Position numbers and translations under genes: made by a program. From assembly GCA_018903055.1 (NCBI GenBank), contig JAHIPW010000041.1:1-7613 (forward strand): 7,613 nt of DNA, written 5' to 3'. Within the stretch, counting starts at the first letter, position 1. The number at the start of each line of letters is the position of its first letter. This document shows positions 1 to 5,744 of this stretch, one piece after another. The notes beneath the pieces are model-generated. The model searched no databases. It saw nothing but the letters and a program-made list of their open reading frames with translations, and was not told the DNA's origin. Source of the stretch: a bacterium (GTDB taxonomy: Bacteria > UBP18 > UBA7526).

Positions 1-17
1 ACCAGAGGCCATAAGAA

Positions 18-2528
18 ATGAGTAAGTACATTGAGGTGGTGGTGGGACTGCCTATAGATAGGCTCTTTCACTATGCCATCCCCTCTCATCTGGAAGAAGA
101 GACGGCCCTGGGGAAGAGGGTCCTCATCCCCTTCGGCTCCCGCCAGATAACGGGATACATTGTGGGATTTATCGAGGAACCCCCTACGGATAGGATAAGA
201 GAGATCATAGATGTCATTGATCGAGAGCCGGTTCTTTCCCCCCGGATGTTGAAACTCACTAAATGGGTCTCAGATTATTATCTTTCTCCCTGGGGACAGG
301 TGATTGAGGCTGTTCTGCCCATCGGGACGAAGATAGAGAGTAGAAGGGTTGTTAGATTAAAAGATTTTGACTTAGTCAAAGTCATTCCCGAGATAGAAAA
401 AAAGTCCTTTGACCAGGCTCAGGTCTTGAAAATTCTGGAAGAAAAAAAGGAGATGGGTCTGGAAGAGATTATGAAAAGGATGAACCCCGCCCCTCTAAAG
501 AGGAGCGGGGGTGAACCCCGCCCCTTACAGAGGAGCGGGGTAAAGAAGAAAGGGGTCTATTCTGCAGTAAATGCCCTGGAGAAGAAAGGTTTGGTGGAGA
601 GCAGACTGGTATTGAAGGAGAGGCTGGTCAAGCCCAAGATAATCAGAATGGTAAAGGCCAAAGAAATCTCAGAGGAGATGCTTAAAAAGTTAGAAAAGGG
701 GGCTCCCAAGCAAGCCCAGGCCTTGAGGATATTGAGAGAAAGCAAAGAAGAAATGACCCCTCTTCAATTGGCAGAGAAAGCAAGAACATCAACCGCTACC
801 ATTAAAAGTCTAAAGGAAAAGGGGTTCTTGGATTACGTTCTTAAAGAAGTGAGGCGCAGGGCAAAAGAGATTGGAAGGGTAGAGAAAGAGATTGAAAAAT
901 TAAAGTTGACTGATGAGCAACGGAAGGCCTTAGGAGTAATAAAAAAAAGCATCAGCGAAAAGAAAGGTGAGGTCATTCTATTGCAGGGGCCCAGGGGAAG
1001 CGGCAAGGAGAGAATCTATTTAGAGGCCATTACCCACTCTCTCTCAAAGGGCAGAGGAGCCATCCTTCTCTATCCTGAAATCATATTCGCCTCAAGAGCA
1101 TTTGCCCGCCTCACATCCTGTCTCGGCGATAGGGTGGGGATACTACATAGTGAGTTATCGCCCGGAGTGCGCTATGATGAGTGGCAGAGGATAAAGAAAG
1201 GGATGGCGAATGTCATTATTGGCACCCGCCTGGCTATCTTCGCTCCCGTGAAAAACCTGGGCCTAATCATCATCGATGGAGAAGAAGAAACTTCCTATAA
1301 GCAGGAAGAGGTTCCCAGATATTATGCTCGGGAAGTAGCCTTAAGGAGGGCAAGAGAGTCTGGAGCTACAGTAATCCTATCGAGTGGTTCTCCCACCCTA
1401 GAGTCCTATTATGAGGTTAAAAATGAAAATTATCGATTGGTGAGATTATCCCAGCGCATCGATAAAAGAAAACTTCCTGAAATCAAATTAGTTGATATGC
1501 GCCTGGAATTGACCCAGAAGAAGAATCGGAGCATCTTTTCCCTAGAGCTTCAGGAGAGAATGAGAAAGAGATTGGAGGGAAAGGGTCAGGTCATTCTATT
1601 TTTGAATAGAAGAGGATTTGCTTCCTTCATTCTCTGCCGGGAGTGTGGACTGGTGCTGCGCTGTCCTAACTGTAATTTATCTCTGACTTATCACTTTCCA
1701 CAAGCGTTTCTGCGCTGCCACCACTGTAATTATTCTATTAAAGTCCCCAATATCTGCCCCAACTGTCGGGGATACTATATGAGACCCTTCGGCATTGGTA
1801 CCCAGAGGGTCGAGGAGGAAATTAGAAAATTATTCCCTAAAGCAAGAGTAATGCGCATGGATACTGATACTACCAGAAAGAAAGGTTCTTACCAAAGAAT
1901 GGTTAAAGCATTTGAGGAAAGAAGAGTAGATATTTTGGTGGGAACCCAGATGGTGCTTAAAGGATTAGAGTTTAAAGGCAAGGTCTTATTGGGAGTAGTC
2001 TCTGCAGATACTGCCCTGAATCTTCCCGATTTCCGGGCAACGGAGAGGACTTTTGCCCTTCTTTCCCAGGTCGGGGGAAAAGCGGGAAGGGGGAGCCTTC
2101 CGGATGAGGTAGTCATCCAGACTTATACCCCGGAACACTATGGCATAAGGGAGGCCTGTTTTGGAGATTACGACTCCTTCTATAATCGGGAGATAGAATA
2201 TAGAAAAGAACTCTCCTATCCTCCATTTACGCATTTAATCAATATCCTGGTGAGGAGTAACGTGGAGAAACAATCCCAGAAAGTGGCCTCTCATCTGGCG
2301 AGTGCCCTGATAAAGGCAAAAAAAGAGGAGAAGGTCCAGATACTCGGTCCCTCTCCTGCTCCTTTGGCCCGGGTTAAGGGACAATATCGGTGGCAGGTGG
2401 CCTTAAAAGGAGCAAATATTGAAAACCTGAGGAGGGTCCTGCGCCCCATACTAAAAAAGGAAAAGTCCCTCACCCGTTACAGCAACGTTTTCATCAGAGT
2501 AGATGTCGATCCCGTCGCTTTACTTTAG
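18..2528 (+). CDS. priA: Primosomal protein N' (PriA-family replication restart protein) with deviant ATPase motifs
   Basis: The 836-residue product matches PriA along its length. PriA recognises stalled forks and reloads the replicative helicase. Residues 1-105 resemble the 3'-DNA-binding domain, 115-275 a winged-helix region, 295-470 and 520-710 the two helicase lobes, and 715-836 the C-terminal domain. The zinc module is intact (CREC 540-543, CPNC 549-552, CHHC 567-570, CPNC 580-583), as are NRRGFAS (530-536), GTQM (642-645) and PDFRATER (670-677). The nucleotide motifs deviate: GSGKE (327-331) instead of GSGKT, DGEE (420-423) instead of DEEH, SSGSPTLES (455-463) instead of GSATPSLES, KGLEF (648-652) instead of KGHDF, and QVGGKAGR (684-691) instead of QVAGRAGR. 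ATPase activity may be weak or lost. Residues 155-174 come from a palindromic repeat. ATG at 18 follows AGAGG at 4-8. Family assignment is firm; activity is uncertain. Confidence 0.95.
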   Translation: MSKYIEVVVGLPIDRLFHYAIPSHLEEETALGKRVLIPFGSRQITGYIVGFIEEPPTDRIREIIDVIDREPVLSPRMLKLTKWVSDYYLSPWGQVIEAVLPIGTKIESRRVVRLKDFDLVKVIPEIEKKSFDQAQVLKILEEKKEMGLEEIMKRMNPAPLKRSGGEPRPLQRSGVKKKGVYSAVNALEKKGLVESRLVLKERLVKPKIIRMVKAKEISEEMLKKLEKGAPKQAQALRILRESKEEMTPLQLAEKARTSTATIKSLKEKGFLDYVLKEVRRRAKEIGRVEKEIEKLKLTDEQRKALGVIKKSISEKKGEVILLQGPRGSGKERIYLEAITHSLSKGRGAILLYPEIIFASRAFARLTSCLGDRVGILHSELSPGVRYDEWQRIKKGMANVIIGTRLAIFAPVKNLGLIIIDGEEETSYKQEEVPRYYAREVALRRARESGATVILSSGSPTLESYYEVKNENYRLVRLSQRIDKRKLPEIKLVDMRLELTQKKNRSIFSLELQERMRKRLEGKGQVILFLNRRGFASFILCRECGLVLRCPNCNLSLTYHFPQAFLRCHHCNYSIKVPNICPNCRGYYMRPFGIGTQRVEEEIRKLFPKARVMRMDTDTTRKKGSYQRMVKAFEERRVDILVGTQMVLKGLEFKGKVLLGVVSADTALNLPDFRATERTFALLSQVGGKAGRGSLPDEVVIQTYTPEHYGIREACFGDYDSFYNREIEYRKELSYPPFTHLINILVRSNVEKQSQKVASHLASALIKAKKEEKVQILGPSPAPLARVKGQYRWQVALKGANIENLRRVLRPILKKEKSLTRYSNVFIRVDVDPVALL
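480..541. repeat. Two tandem GC-rich palindromic repeats inside priA
   Basis: Unit 1 (481-510) and unit 2 (512-540) both begin TGAACCCCGCCCCT and end AGAGGAGCGGGG. Each folds on itself: CCCCGC pairs with GCGGGG and CCTC or CCT with GAGG or AGG, with one mismatch and a 4-5 base loop. The reading frame stays open and gives residues MNPAPLKRSGGEPRPLQRSG in a variable part of the PriA winged-helix region, where family members vary in length. The same family recurs at 3670, 3754, 3838 and 5666. Confidence 0.85.
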
Positions 2529-2608
2529 TAGGCAGAAAATAGAAAATTATCTAAAACGACTTACGTCAAACGGTTGCGGTTGCGAGGCTCGTATCGATGA
2601 TATACTGT

Positions 2609-2733
2609 AATATTAAAAATCAAAGTGTAAAAATTAAAATGACATATAAAAATGTAAAATATTTCAAAATTTTTGATTTTTAATTTGTAATTTTGATGTT
2701 TAATTTTTGATATTTAATTTTTCAACGTAACCG
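2609..2733. repeat. AT-rich low-complexity element in the 2529-2780 spacer
   Basis: The 252-base spacer between the convergent priA and minus-strand genes has no coding signal. Its centre is a run of degenerate units such as TTAAAAATCAAA and AATTTTGATGTTTAATTTTT. The left part is A-rich and the right part T-rich, so the strand could fold into a long, weak stem. Flanking bases carry related short words in both orientations: TTACGTC near 2570 against GACGTAAG near 2737, and CGTAACCGA twice (about 2726 and 2759). A G+C stem followed by a T-run, as in an intrinsic terminator, was not seen. The element could still act as a bidirectional transcription end. Confidence 0.5.
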
Positions 2734-2780
2734 ATAGACGTAAGACGAAACGAGCAGCGTAACCGAAATACGATTGCCGA

Positions 2781-3509
2781 TTATTTTCGGAGGCACTTGT
2801 GGCATCTTTCTAAGAGATTGTCCGGGTATTCGTCGAAGGCCTCTCTCTCTATGATGCTCTTGAGTTTCTCAATGCAGGGAGAACAGTCTTTCCTCTTTAA
2901 TTTTTCATACGTCTTGTCTGTAAATCCTAATATCTTACCCTTCCTGAGATCCATTACCTTGAAGTGCTTTATATCTAAGAGCGTGAGGACCGCCATTCTC
3001 AACATATCTCCCCAATCCAGCTCCCTCTTCGTCTTATACTTCTGATAGGGCGATTTTATCTTTCCGTTATACTCCGGGATTTTCTTATCCCACTTGCTAC
3101 ACGTCCTTAGAGTAGTATGTCCTTGCTTTCTCATAATGATCTGATATCCTGGCTCTTCTTCTACGCTCTGGACAATCTTTGCCATCCTATCAAGGGAAAA
3201 CCAGTCGTAGAAGAATTTAACATGGAAGGAATCAGAGACAGAGGAGAAGAGATAGGCATCTCCTAACTTATACTTCCTAATTAATTTCTTCACTTCTTTT
3301 CGTACCTGGGCGATGTACATACGATCGTAGTCGATGAATAGGGGATGAAGGTCGGTTCCCGGGACCTTAGAAATTACCCCTCCAGTGAGCATCTGCTCAT
3401 GGATGGGTCTGGTAGGGTCTCTCCGCGCCCAGTAAAATTTCATCTGGATGGCGATGCCCTCCCTCATATTCAAGGGTGGCAACTTGGCGTGATAGAGTTT
3501 TTTCTTCAT
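2781..3509 (-). CDS. Uncharacterised protein with possible AEP-primase-like core and two CxxC pairs
   Basis: The gene encodes 242 residues that I cannot assign firmly. A strand-like LFIDYD (57-62) gives a DxD pair. About 30 residues later SDSFHVKFF (92-100) gives an SxH motif, and LRTCSKWDKK (134-143) follows. This order resembles motifs I and II of archaeo-eukaryotic primase/PrimPol folds, with a plausible basic third element. The C-terminus holds CSPC (209-212) and CHKC (236-239), a likely zinc site. No signal peptide or membrane segment is seen, and the protein is rich in Lys and Arg. ATG at 3509 is chosen because AAAGGAGGAG lies just upstream; an in-frame ATG ten codons earlier would read through that ribosome site. 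The gene is convergent with priA and has its own good promoter. Coding status is likely; function is inference. Confidence 0.75.
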   Translation of the reverse strand: MKKKLYHAKLPPLNMREGIAIQMKFYWARRDPTRPIHEQMLTGGVISKVPGTDLHPLFIDYDRMYIAQVRKEVKKLIRKYKLGDAYLFSSVSDSFHVKFFYDWFSLDRMAKIVQSVEEEPGYQIIMRKQGHTTLRTCSKWDKKIPEYNGKIKSPYQKYKTKRELDWGDMLRMAVLTLLDIKHFKVMDLRKGKILGFTDKTYEKLKRKDCSPCIEKLKSIIEREAFDEYPDNLLERCHKCLRK

Positions 3510-3513
3510 TTTT

Positions 3514-3523
3514 CTCCTCCTTT
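3514..3523 (-). promoter_or_regulatory. Strong ribosome binding site that fixes the start at 3509
   Basis: On the minus strand AAAGGAGGAG is followed by AAAA and then ATG. This near-perfect Shine-Dalgarno supports the 242-residue product over a start ten codons further upstream, which would place the site inside the coding region. Confidence 0.8.
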
Positions 3524-3525
3524 GC

Positions 3526-3617
3526 AACCACAAAAGCACTAAATCTAACTGAAAAGCACAAAAAGTCTTACTTCTGCGTTTTTATTTTTACTTTTGTGGT
3601 TTAGTGGTTGCAACCAC
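3526..3617. repeat. Inverted repeats of the AACCACAAAG type in the leader of the minus-strand gene
   Basis: AACCACAAAAG (3526-3536) and its exact complement CTTTTGTGGTT (3591-3601) form an 11-bp inverted repeat with a 54-base interval. Next to it is a perfect 14-base palindrome, GTGGTTGCAACCAC (3604-3617). Inside the interval, CTTCTGCGTT (3571-3580) is the complement of the AACGCAGAA word found again at 7411, and AAAGACGCAAAAA follows at 3618. The whole lies in the predicted 5' untranslated leader (about 125 bases) of the minus-strand gene. It could be a leader structure or simply accumulated repeat sequence. Confidence 0.65.
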
Positions 3618-3641
3618 AAAGACGCAAAAACAAACATCTTA

Positions 3642-3670
3642 AGTATAGCGAAAGATAAAAGAAAAGTCAA
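3642..3670 (-). promoter_or_regulatory. Sigma70-like promoter for the minus-strand gene
   Basis: Read on the minus strand, TTGACT (3670-3665) is separated by exactly 17 bases from TATACT (3647-3642). Each hexamer differs from consensus at one position. Transcription would start near 3635 and leave a leader of about 125 bases before ATG 3509. Confidence 0.65.
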
Positions 3671-3699
3671 CCCCGCACCTTTTCAAAAGAGGTGGAGTC
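3670..3699. repeat. Degenerate palindromic repeat between divergent promoters
   Basis: The left arm ACCCCGCACCTTTT is followed by a single C and then AAAAGAGGTGGAGT. This is a decayed copy of the CCCCGCACCTTT / AAAGGTGCGGGG subtype. CTTTT and AAAAG pair perfectly and the outer stem is imperfect. It fills the interval between the two predicted -35 boxes at 3665-3670 (minus) and 3703-3708 (plus). Confidence 0.6.
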
Positions 3700-3702
3700 A
3701 AT

Positions 3703-3731
3703 TTGATTTTTATCGTAAAGTATGGTATCAT
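3703..3731 (+). promoter_or_regulatory. Candidate extended -10 promoter upstream of fmt
   Basis: TTGATT (3703-3708), a 17-base spacer and TATCAT (3726-3731) make a plausible sigma70 promoter. TGG just before the -10 box gives the extended TGnTATnAT form. It points toward fmt and the genes after it, with a leader of roughly 150 bases that holds two short ORFs and palindromic repeats. Confidence 0.55.
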
Positions 3732-3750
3732 TTAAAATTTAGAGGATAAA

Positions 3751-3822
3751 ATGAACCCCGCCCCTCATAGAATTGGTAATCTTGAGTCTGAAAAACTTAG
3801 AGTGATGGAGTCTTTTTTATGA
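3751..3822 (+). CDS. Possible 23-codon leader ORF 1
   Basis: ATG follows AGAGGAT (3741-3747), a weak ribosome site. The predicted product is 23 residues, MNPAPHRIGNLESEKLRVME followed by SFL. The first residues come from the repeat left arm. The stop TGA overlaps the ATG of the next short ORF as ATGA. No family is recognised. It may be chance, a leader peptide, or what remains of a gene that once followed this promoter. Confidence 0.2.
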   Translation: MNPAPHRIGNLESEKLRVMESFL

Positions 3823-3890
3823 AAGTTATTTACTTAAATCCCGCCCCTCAGAGAGGGGCGAGGATGAATATGAAAGGAGGGGCGGGGTGA
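3819..3890 (+). CDS. Possible 23-codon leader ORF 2 coupled to fmt
   Basis: The predicted product begins MKVIYLNPAPQRGARMNMKG and ends GAG (23 residues). Its ATG lies in the stop of leader ORF 1 and its TGA overlaps the GTG of fmt as GTGA. Most of the codons are repeat sequence, so selection on the peptide is doubtful. The arrangement would suit translational coupling into fmt. Confidence 0.2.
   Translation: MKVIYLNPAPQRGARMNMKGGAG
3838..3888. repeat. Palindromic repeat module supplying the fmt start region
   Basis: CGCCCCTC (3842-3849) pairs with GAGGGGCG (3853-3860) around a 3-base loop. Then come TGAATATG (3865-3872) and a second right arm, AGGGGCGGGG-like, running to the GTG start. An isolated left arm, TGAACCCCGCCCCTC, lies upstream at 3752-3765 without a partner close by. 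The layout of hairpin, TGAATATG, second right arm and GTGAA is repeated before the PASTA gene at 5670-5744. Confidence 0.8.
3873..3880 (+). promoter_or_regulatory. fmt ribosome binding site lying in repeat sequence
   Basis: AAAGGAGG lies six bases before GTG 3887 and overlaps the start of the second right arm. It is the only strong Shine-Dalgarno near the first conserved Fmt residues, so it decides the GTG start. Confidence 0.75.
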
Positions 3891-4918
3891 AGATAATCTT
3901 TATGGGAACCCCGGAGTTTGCCTGCTCCTCTCTTTTAGCTTTGATTGAGAGTAAACATAATATTGTAGGAATAATTACCCAGCCGGATCGAAGGAAGGGG
4001 AGGGGAATGAATATCTCCTTATCCCCAGTGAAGGAGCTGGCCTTAGGGCATAATCTGAATATCTATCAACCATCGAATATAAATGATCCAGAATTTATTG
4101 ACCTTTTAAGAAAAATCTCTCCAGACTTAATTGTTATCGTTGCCTTTGGCCGGATCTTATCAAAAGAGGTTCTAAAATTACCAAAGTGCGGATGCATTAA
4201 TCTTCACGCTTCTTTGCTTCCCAAATATAGGGGAGCGGCTCCCATTCCCTGGGCTATTCTTGCTGGTGAAGAGAAGACTGGGGTGACTACCTTCTATCTG
4301 AGCGAGGAGGTGGATAGCGGAGATATTATTTTACAGAGAGAAGAGAAGATTAGGGCGGATGATACTACCGCTACCTTAAGCAAAAGATTGGCCGGGATGG
4401 GTGCAGAATTATTGATAGAAACCATCGATAAAATTGAGGGGAAAGAGGCGCCAAGGATACCTCAGAATAAAGAAAAGGCGACCTATGCTCCAAGACTGAA
4501 GAAAGAAGATGGTTTTATAGATTGGCAGGAGTCTGCCTCCCGGATAGAAAGACTCGTTTGGGCTATGGACCCCTGGCCCGGAGCGCATACTTATTTTGCA
4601 GGAAAATTATTGAAGATTTGGAAGGCAGAAGAGACTACAGGTCTCAAGCCTCAGGCTTCAGGCTTCAAAAGGCCGGGGAAAGTGATAGATATTACTAAAG
4701 AGGGAATGGTTGTGGCCTGTGGAGAAGGGTTCTTGTTGATTAAGGAGGTTCAGCCTCCGGGCAAGAAAAGGATGAGCGCCTCTTCCTTTGCCTCAGGATA
4801 TAGGATAAAGACAGGCGATATTCTAAGTAACAAATCCGAAATCCGAAATCCGAAATCCGAAACAAATCCGAATGACCAAAATTCAAATGTTCCAAACGAA
4901 AGTAGTTTTGGATTTTGA
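3887..4918 (+). CDS. fmt: Methionyl-tRNA formyltransferase
   Basis: Fmt transfers a formyl group from 10-formyl-tetrahydrofolate to Met on initiator tRNA in the cytoplasm. The N-terminus MKIIFMGTPEFA is the standard Rossmann start. NLHASLLPKYRGAAPI (105-120) is the folate/catalytic signature, with Asn105, His107 and Asp143 (in EVDSGD) matching the known catalytic triad. DGFIDW (208-213), AMDPWPGA (226-233) and the C-terminal OB-like domain follow. The product is 343 residues, against roughly 305-320 for most relatives. The normal end falls near GYRIKTGDIL (304-313); the following 30 residues, rich in Asn, Ser and Pro, are read from an AAATCCG repeat. A second repeat codes residues 254-260 in a loop. 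The start is GTG, made by a palindromic repeat. No deformylase gene is seen beside it. Confidence 0.97.
   Translation: MKIIFMGTPEFACSSLLALIESKHNIVGIITQPDRRKGRGMNISLSPVKELALGHNLNIYQPSNINDPEFIDLLRKISPDLIVIVAFGRILSKEVLKLPKCGCINLHASLLPKYRGAAPIPWAILAGEEKTGVTTFYLSEEVDSGDIILQREEKIRADDTTATLSKRLAGMGAELLIETIDKIEGKEAPRIPQNKEKATYAPRLKKEDGFIDWQESASRIERLVWAMDPWPGAHTYFAGKLLKIWKAEETTGLKPQASGFKRPGKVIDITKEGMVVACGEGFLLIKEVQPPGKKRMSASSFASGYRIKTGDILSNKSEIRNPKSETNPNDQNSNVPNESSFGF
4646..4665. repeat. Small AAGCCT/AGGCTT repeat within fmt
   Basis: AAGCCT (4646-4651), one C, then AGGCTT (4653-4658) is a perfect hairpin, and AGGCTT is repeated at 4660-4665. In frame it reads roughly KPQASGF, in the loop before PGKVIDI of the Fmt C-terminal domain. 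That loop differs in length among Fmt proteins, so the insertion is probably tolerated. Confidence 0.65.
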
Positions 4919-4976
4919 AAATTGGAATTTAGAAATTGTTTAGGATTTAGAAATTAGAATTTAGTATTTAAATGAA
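4832..4976. repeat. Heptad AAATCCG array and large imperfect inverted repeat at the fmt end
   Basis: Four perfect AAATCCG heptads run from 4832 to 4859 and a fifth is at 4864-4870. The following CCAAAATTCAAATGTTCCAAA pairs imperfectly with TTTTGGATTTTGAAAATTGG across a short loop near 4898-4908. After the fmt stop, T-rich words such as GAATTTAGAAATT and AGGATTTAGAAATT form a decayed right arm. Elements of this look are, from memory, common between genes in environmental bacterial genomes. Here the left arm is translated as the Fmt tail, and the right arm fills the spacer before the metallopeptidase gene. Confidence 0.75.
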
Positions 4977-4990
4977 TTCGGGGGTAAACA

Positions 4991-5668
4991 ATGGGTTTTT
5001 ACAATTCTTATCTCATTCTCCTTCCTGCCCTAATCCTGGCTCTCTACGCCCAGCATAAGGTAAAAGGCACCTATCGGAAGTATTCTAAAGTTGCTTCCCA
5101 AAGAGGATGGAGTGGGGCCCAGACAGCAAGAAATCTCTTGGATGAGAATGGCTTAAGTGAAATCAAGATTGAAAAAATTCCGGGAACGTTAACCGACCAT
5201 TATGACCCCAGAGCAAAAGTCTTACGCCTTTCTGCTCCCATCCATGATAGTTCTTCTCTGTCTGCCCTGGGGATTGCGGCCCATGAGACGGGCCATGCCA
5301 TTCAGGACTCAAGGGCTTATCTGCCCTTAAGGATTCGCCATGCCATCTTTCCCGCCACTGCTTTGGGAACGAACTTAGCCTTCCCTCTATTCTTCATCGG
5401 CTTCTTCTTCCGCAACTTGGCCTTTTTGATGAACGTCGGCATTCTATTCTTTTCAGCTGCTGTTATCTTTCAGATAGTTACCCTGCCCGTAGAGAGGAAT
5501 GCTTCAAAGAGAGCGTTAGTCTTGCTTAAGGAAGGGAATTATTTGGGGGAAGAGGAGATCTCTGGGGCGAGTAAGGTCCTCTCTGCCGCTGCCTTGACTT
5601 ACTTAGCCGCTACCGCCATGGCAGTGATGCAGCTTCTTCGCCTCTTGATTCTACGACAAAGCAGATGA
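4991..5668 (+). CDS. YugP-like membrane zinc metallopeptidase (Zn_peptidase_2 family)
   Basis: The 225-residue product matches the YugP/DUF2 family of membrane-bound zinc peptidases, whose substrates are not well known. AAHETGHAIQ (96-105) holds the HExxH zinc motif, with His98, Glu99 and His102. LPVERNASKRAL (165-176) fits the conserved segment expected to give the third ligand, Glu168. Hydrophobic segments lie at about 5-21, 120-140, 146-166 and 196-220, giving an integral membrane protein with the catalytic loop between segments one and two. The conserved QHKVKGTYRKYSKV and RLSAPIHDSSS regions are present. The length is normal for the family. The start follows a weak CGGGGGT at 4979-4985. 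The stop codon TGA is also the first three bases of the palindromic repeat behind it. The gene lies between fmt and the PASTA gene, probably co-transcribed. Confidence 0.92.
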   Translation: MGFYNSYLILLPALILALYAQHKVKGTYRKYSKVASQRGWSGAQTARNLLDENGLSEIKIEKIPGTLTDHYDPRAKVLRLSAPIHDSSSLSALGIAAHETGHAIQDSRAYLPLRIRHAIFPATALGTNLAFPLFFIGFFFRNLAFLMNVGILFFSAAVIFQIVTLPVERNASKRALVLLKEGNYLGEEEISGASKVLSAAALTYLAATAMAVMQLLRLLILRQSR

Positions 5669-5744
5669 CCCCCGCACCTTTAAGCAAGAAAAAGGAACTG
5701 AATAGCAAAAGGTGCGGGGTGAATATGTTAAAAGGTGCGGGGTG
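5666..5744. repeat. Palindromic repeat module forming the whole metallopeptidase-PASTA spacer
   Basis: The left arm CCCCGCACCTTT (5670-5681) is complementary to both AAAGGTGCGGGG (5708-5719) and a second copy of it (5731-5742). TGAATATG (5720-5727) lies between the right arms. The TGA at 5666 ends the upstream gene and the GTG at 5742 starts the downstream one. The 12-bp stem could form with either right arm, so two alternative hairpins are possible; one of them would cover the PASTA ribosome site. Confidence 0.85.

Noticed and set aside
2529-2780. Intrinsic terminator between the convergent genes
   Set aside because: The foldable segment is almost entirely A and T, with no G+C stem followed by a T-run.
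3510-3539. ATG at 3539 as the start of the minus-strand gene
   Set aside because: It would translate through the strong AAAGGAGGAG site that serves ATG 3509.
2797-3542. Plus-strand ORFs antisense to the minus-strand gene
   Set aside because: They are shadows of the longer minus-strand frame, without ribosome sites or recognisable domains.
3751-3822. Short ORF as a remnant of a peptide deformylase gene (def often precedes fmt)
   Set aside because: The 23 residues show none of the deformylase motifs, and the faint IGN...LR likeness is too short to count.
5712-5741. GTG at 5712 as the PASTA gene start
   Set aside because: The ten added residues are pure repeat sequence and the nearest AAAGGA is about 15 bases upstream. 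GTG 5742 has a closer site and matches the fmt layout.
3670-5744. GC-rich repeats considered as a CRISPR array
   Set aside because: Copies are dispersed, degenerate and unevenly spaced, with no set of equal-length unique spacers and no cas genes.
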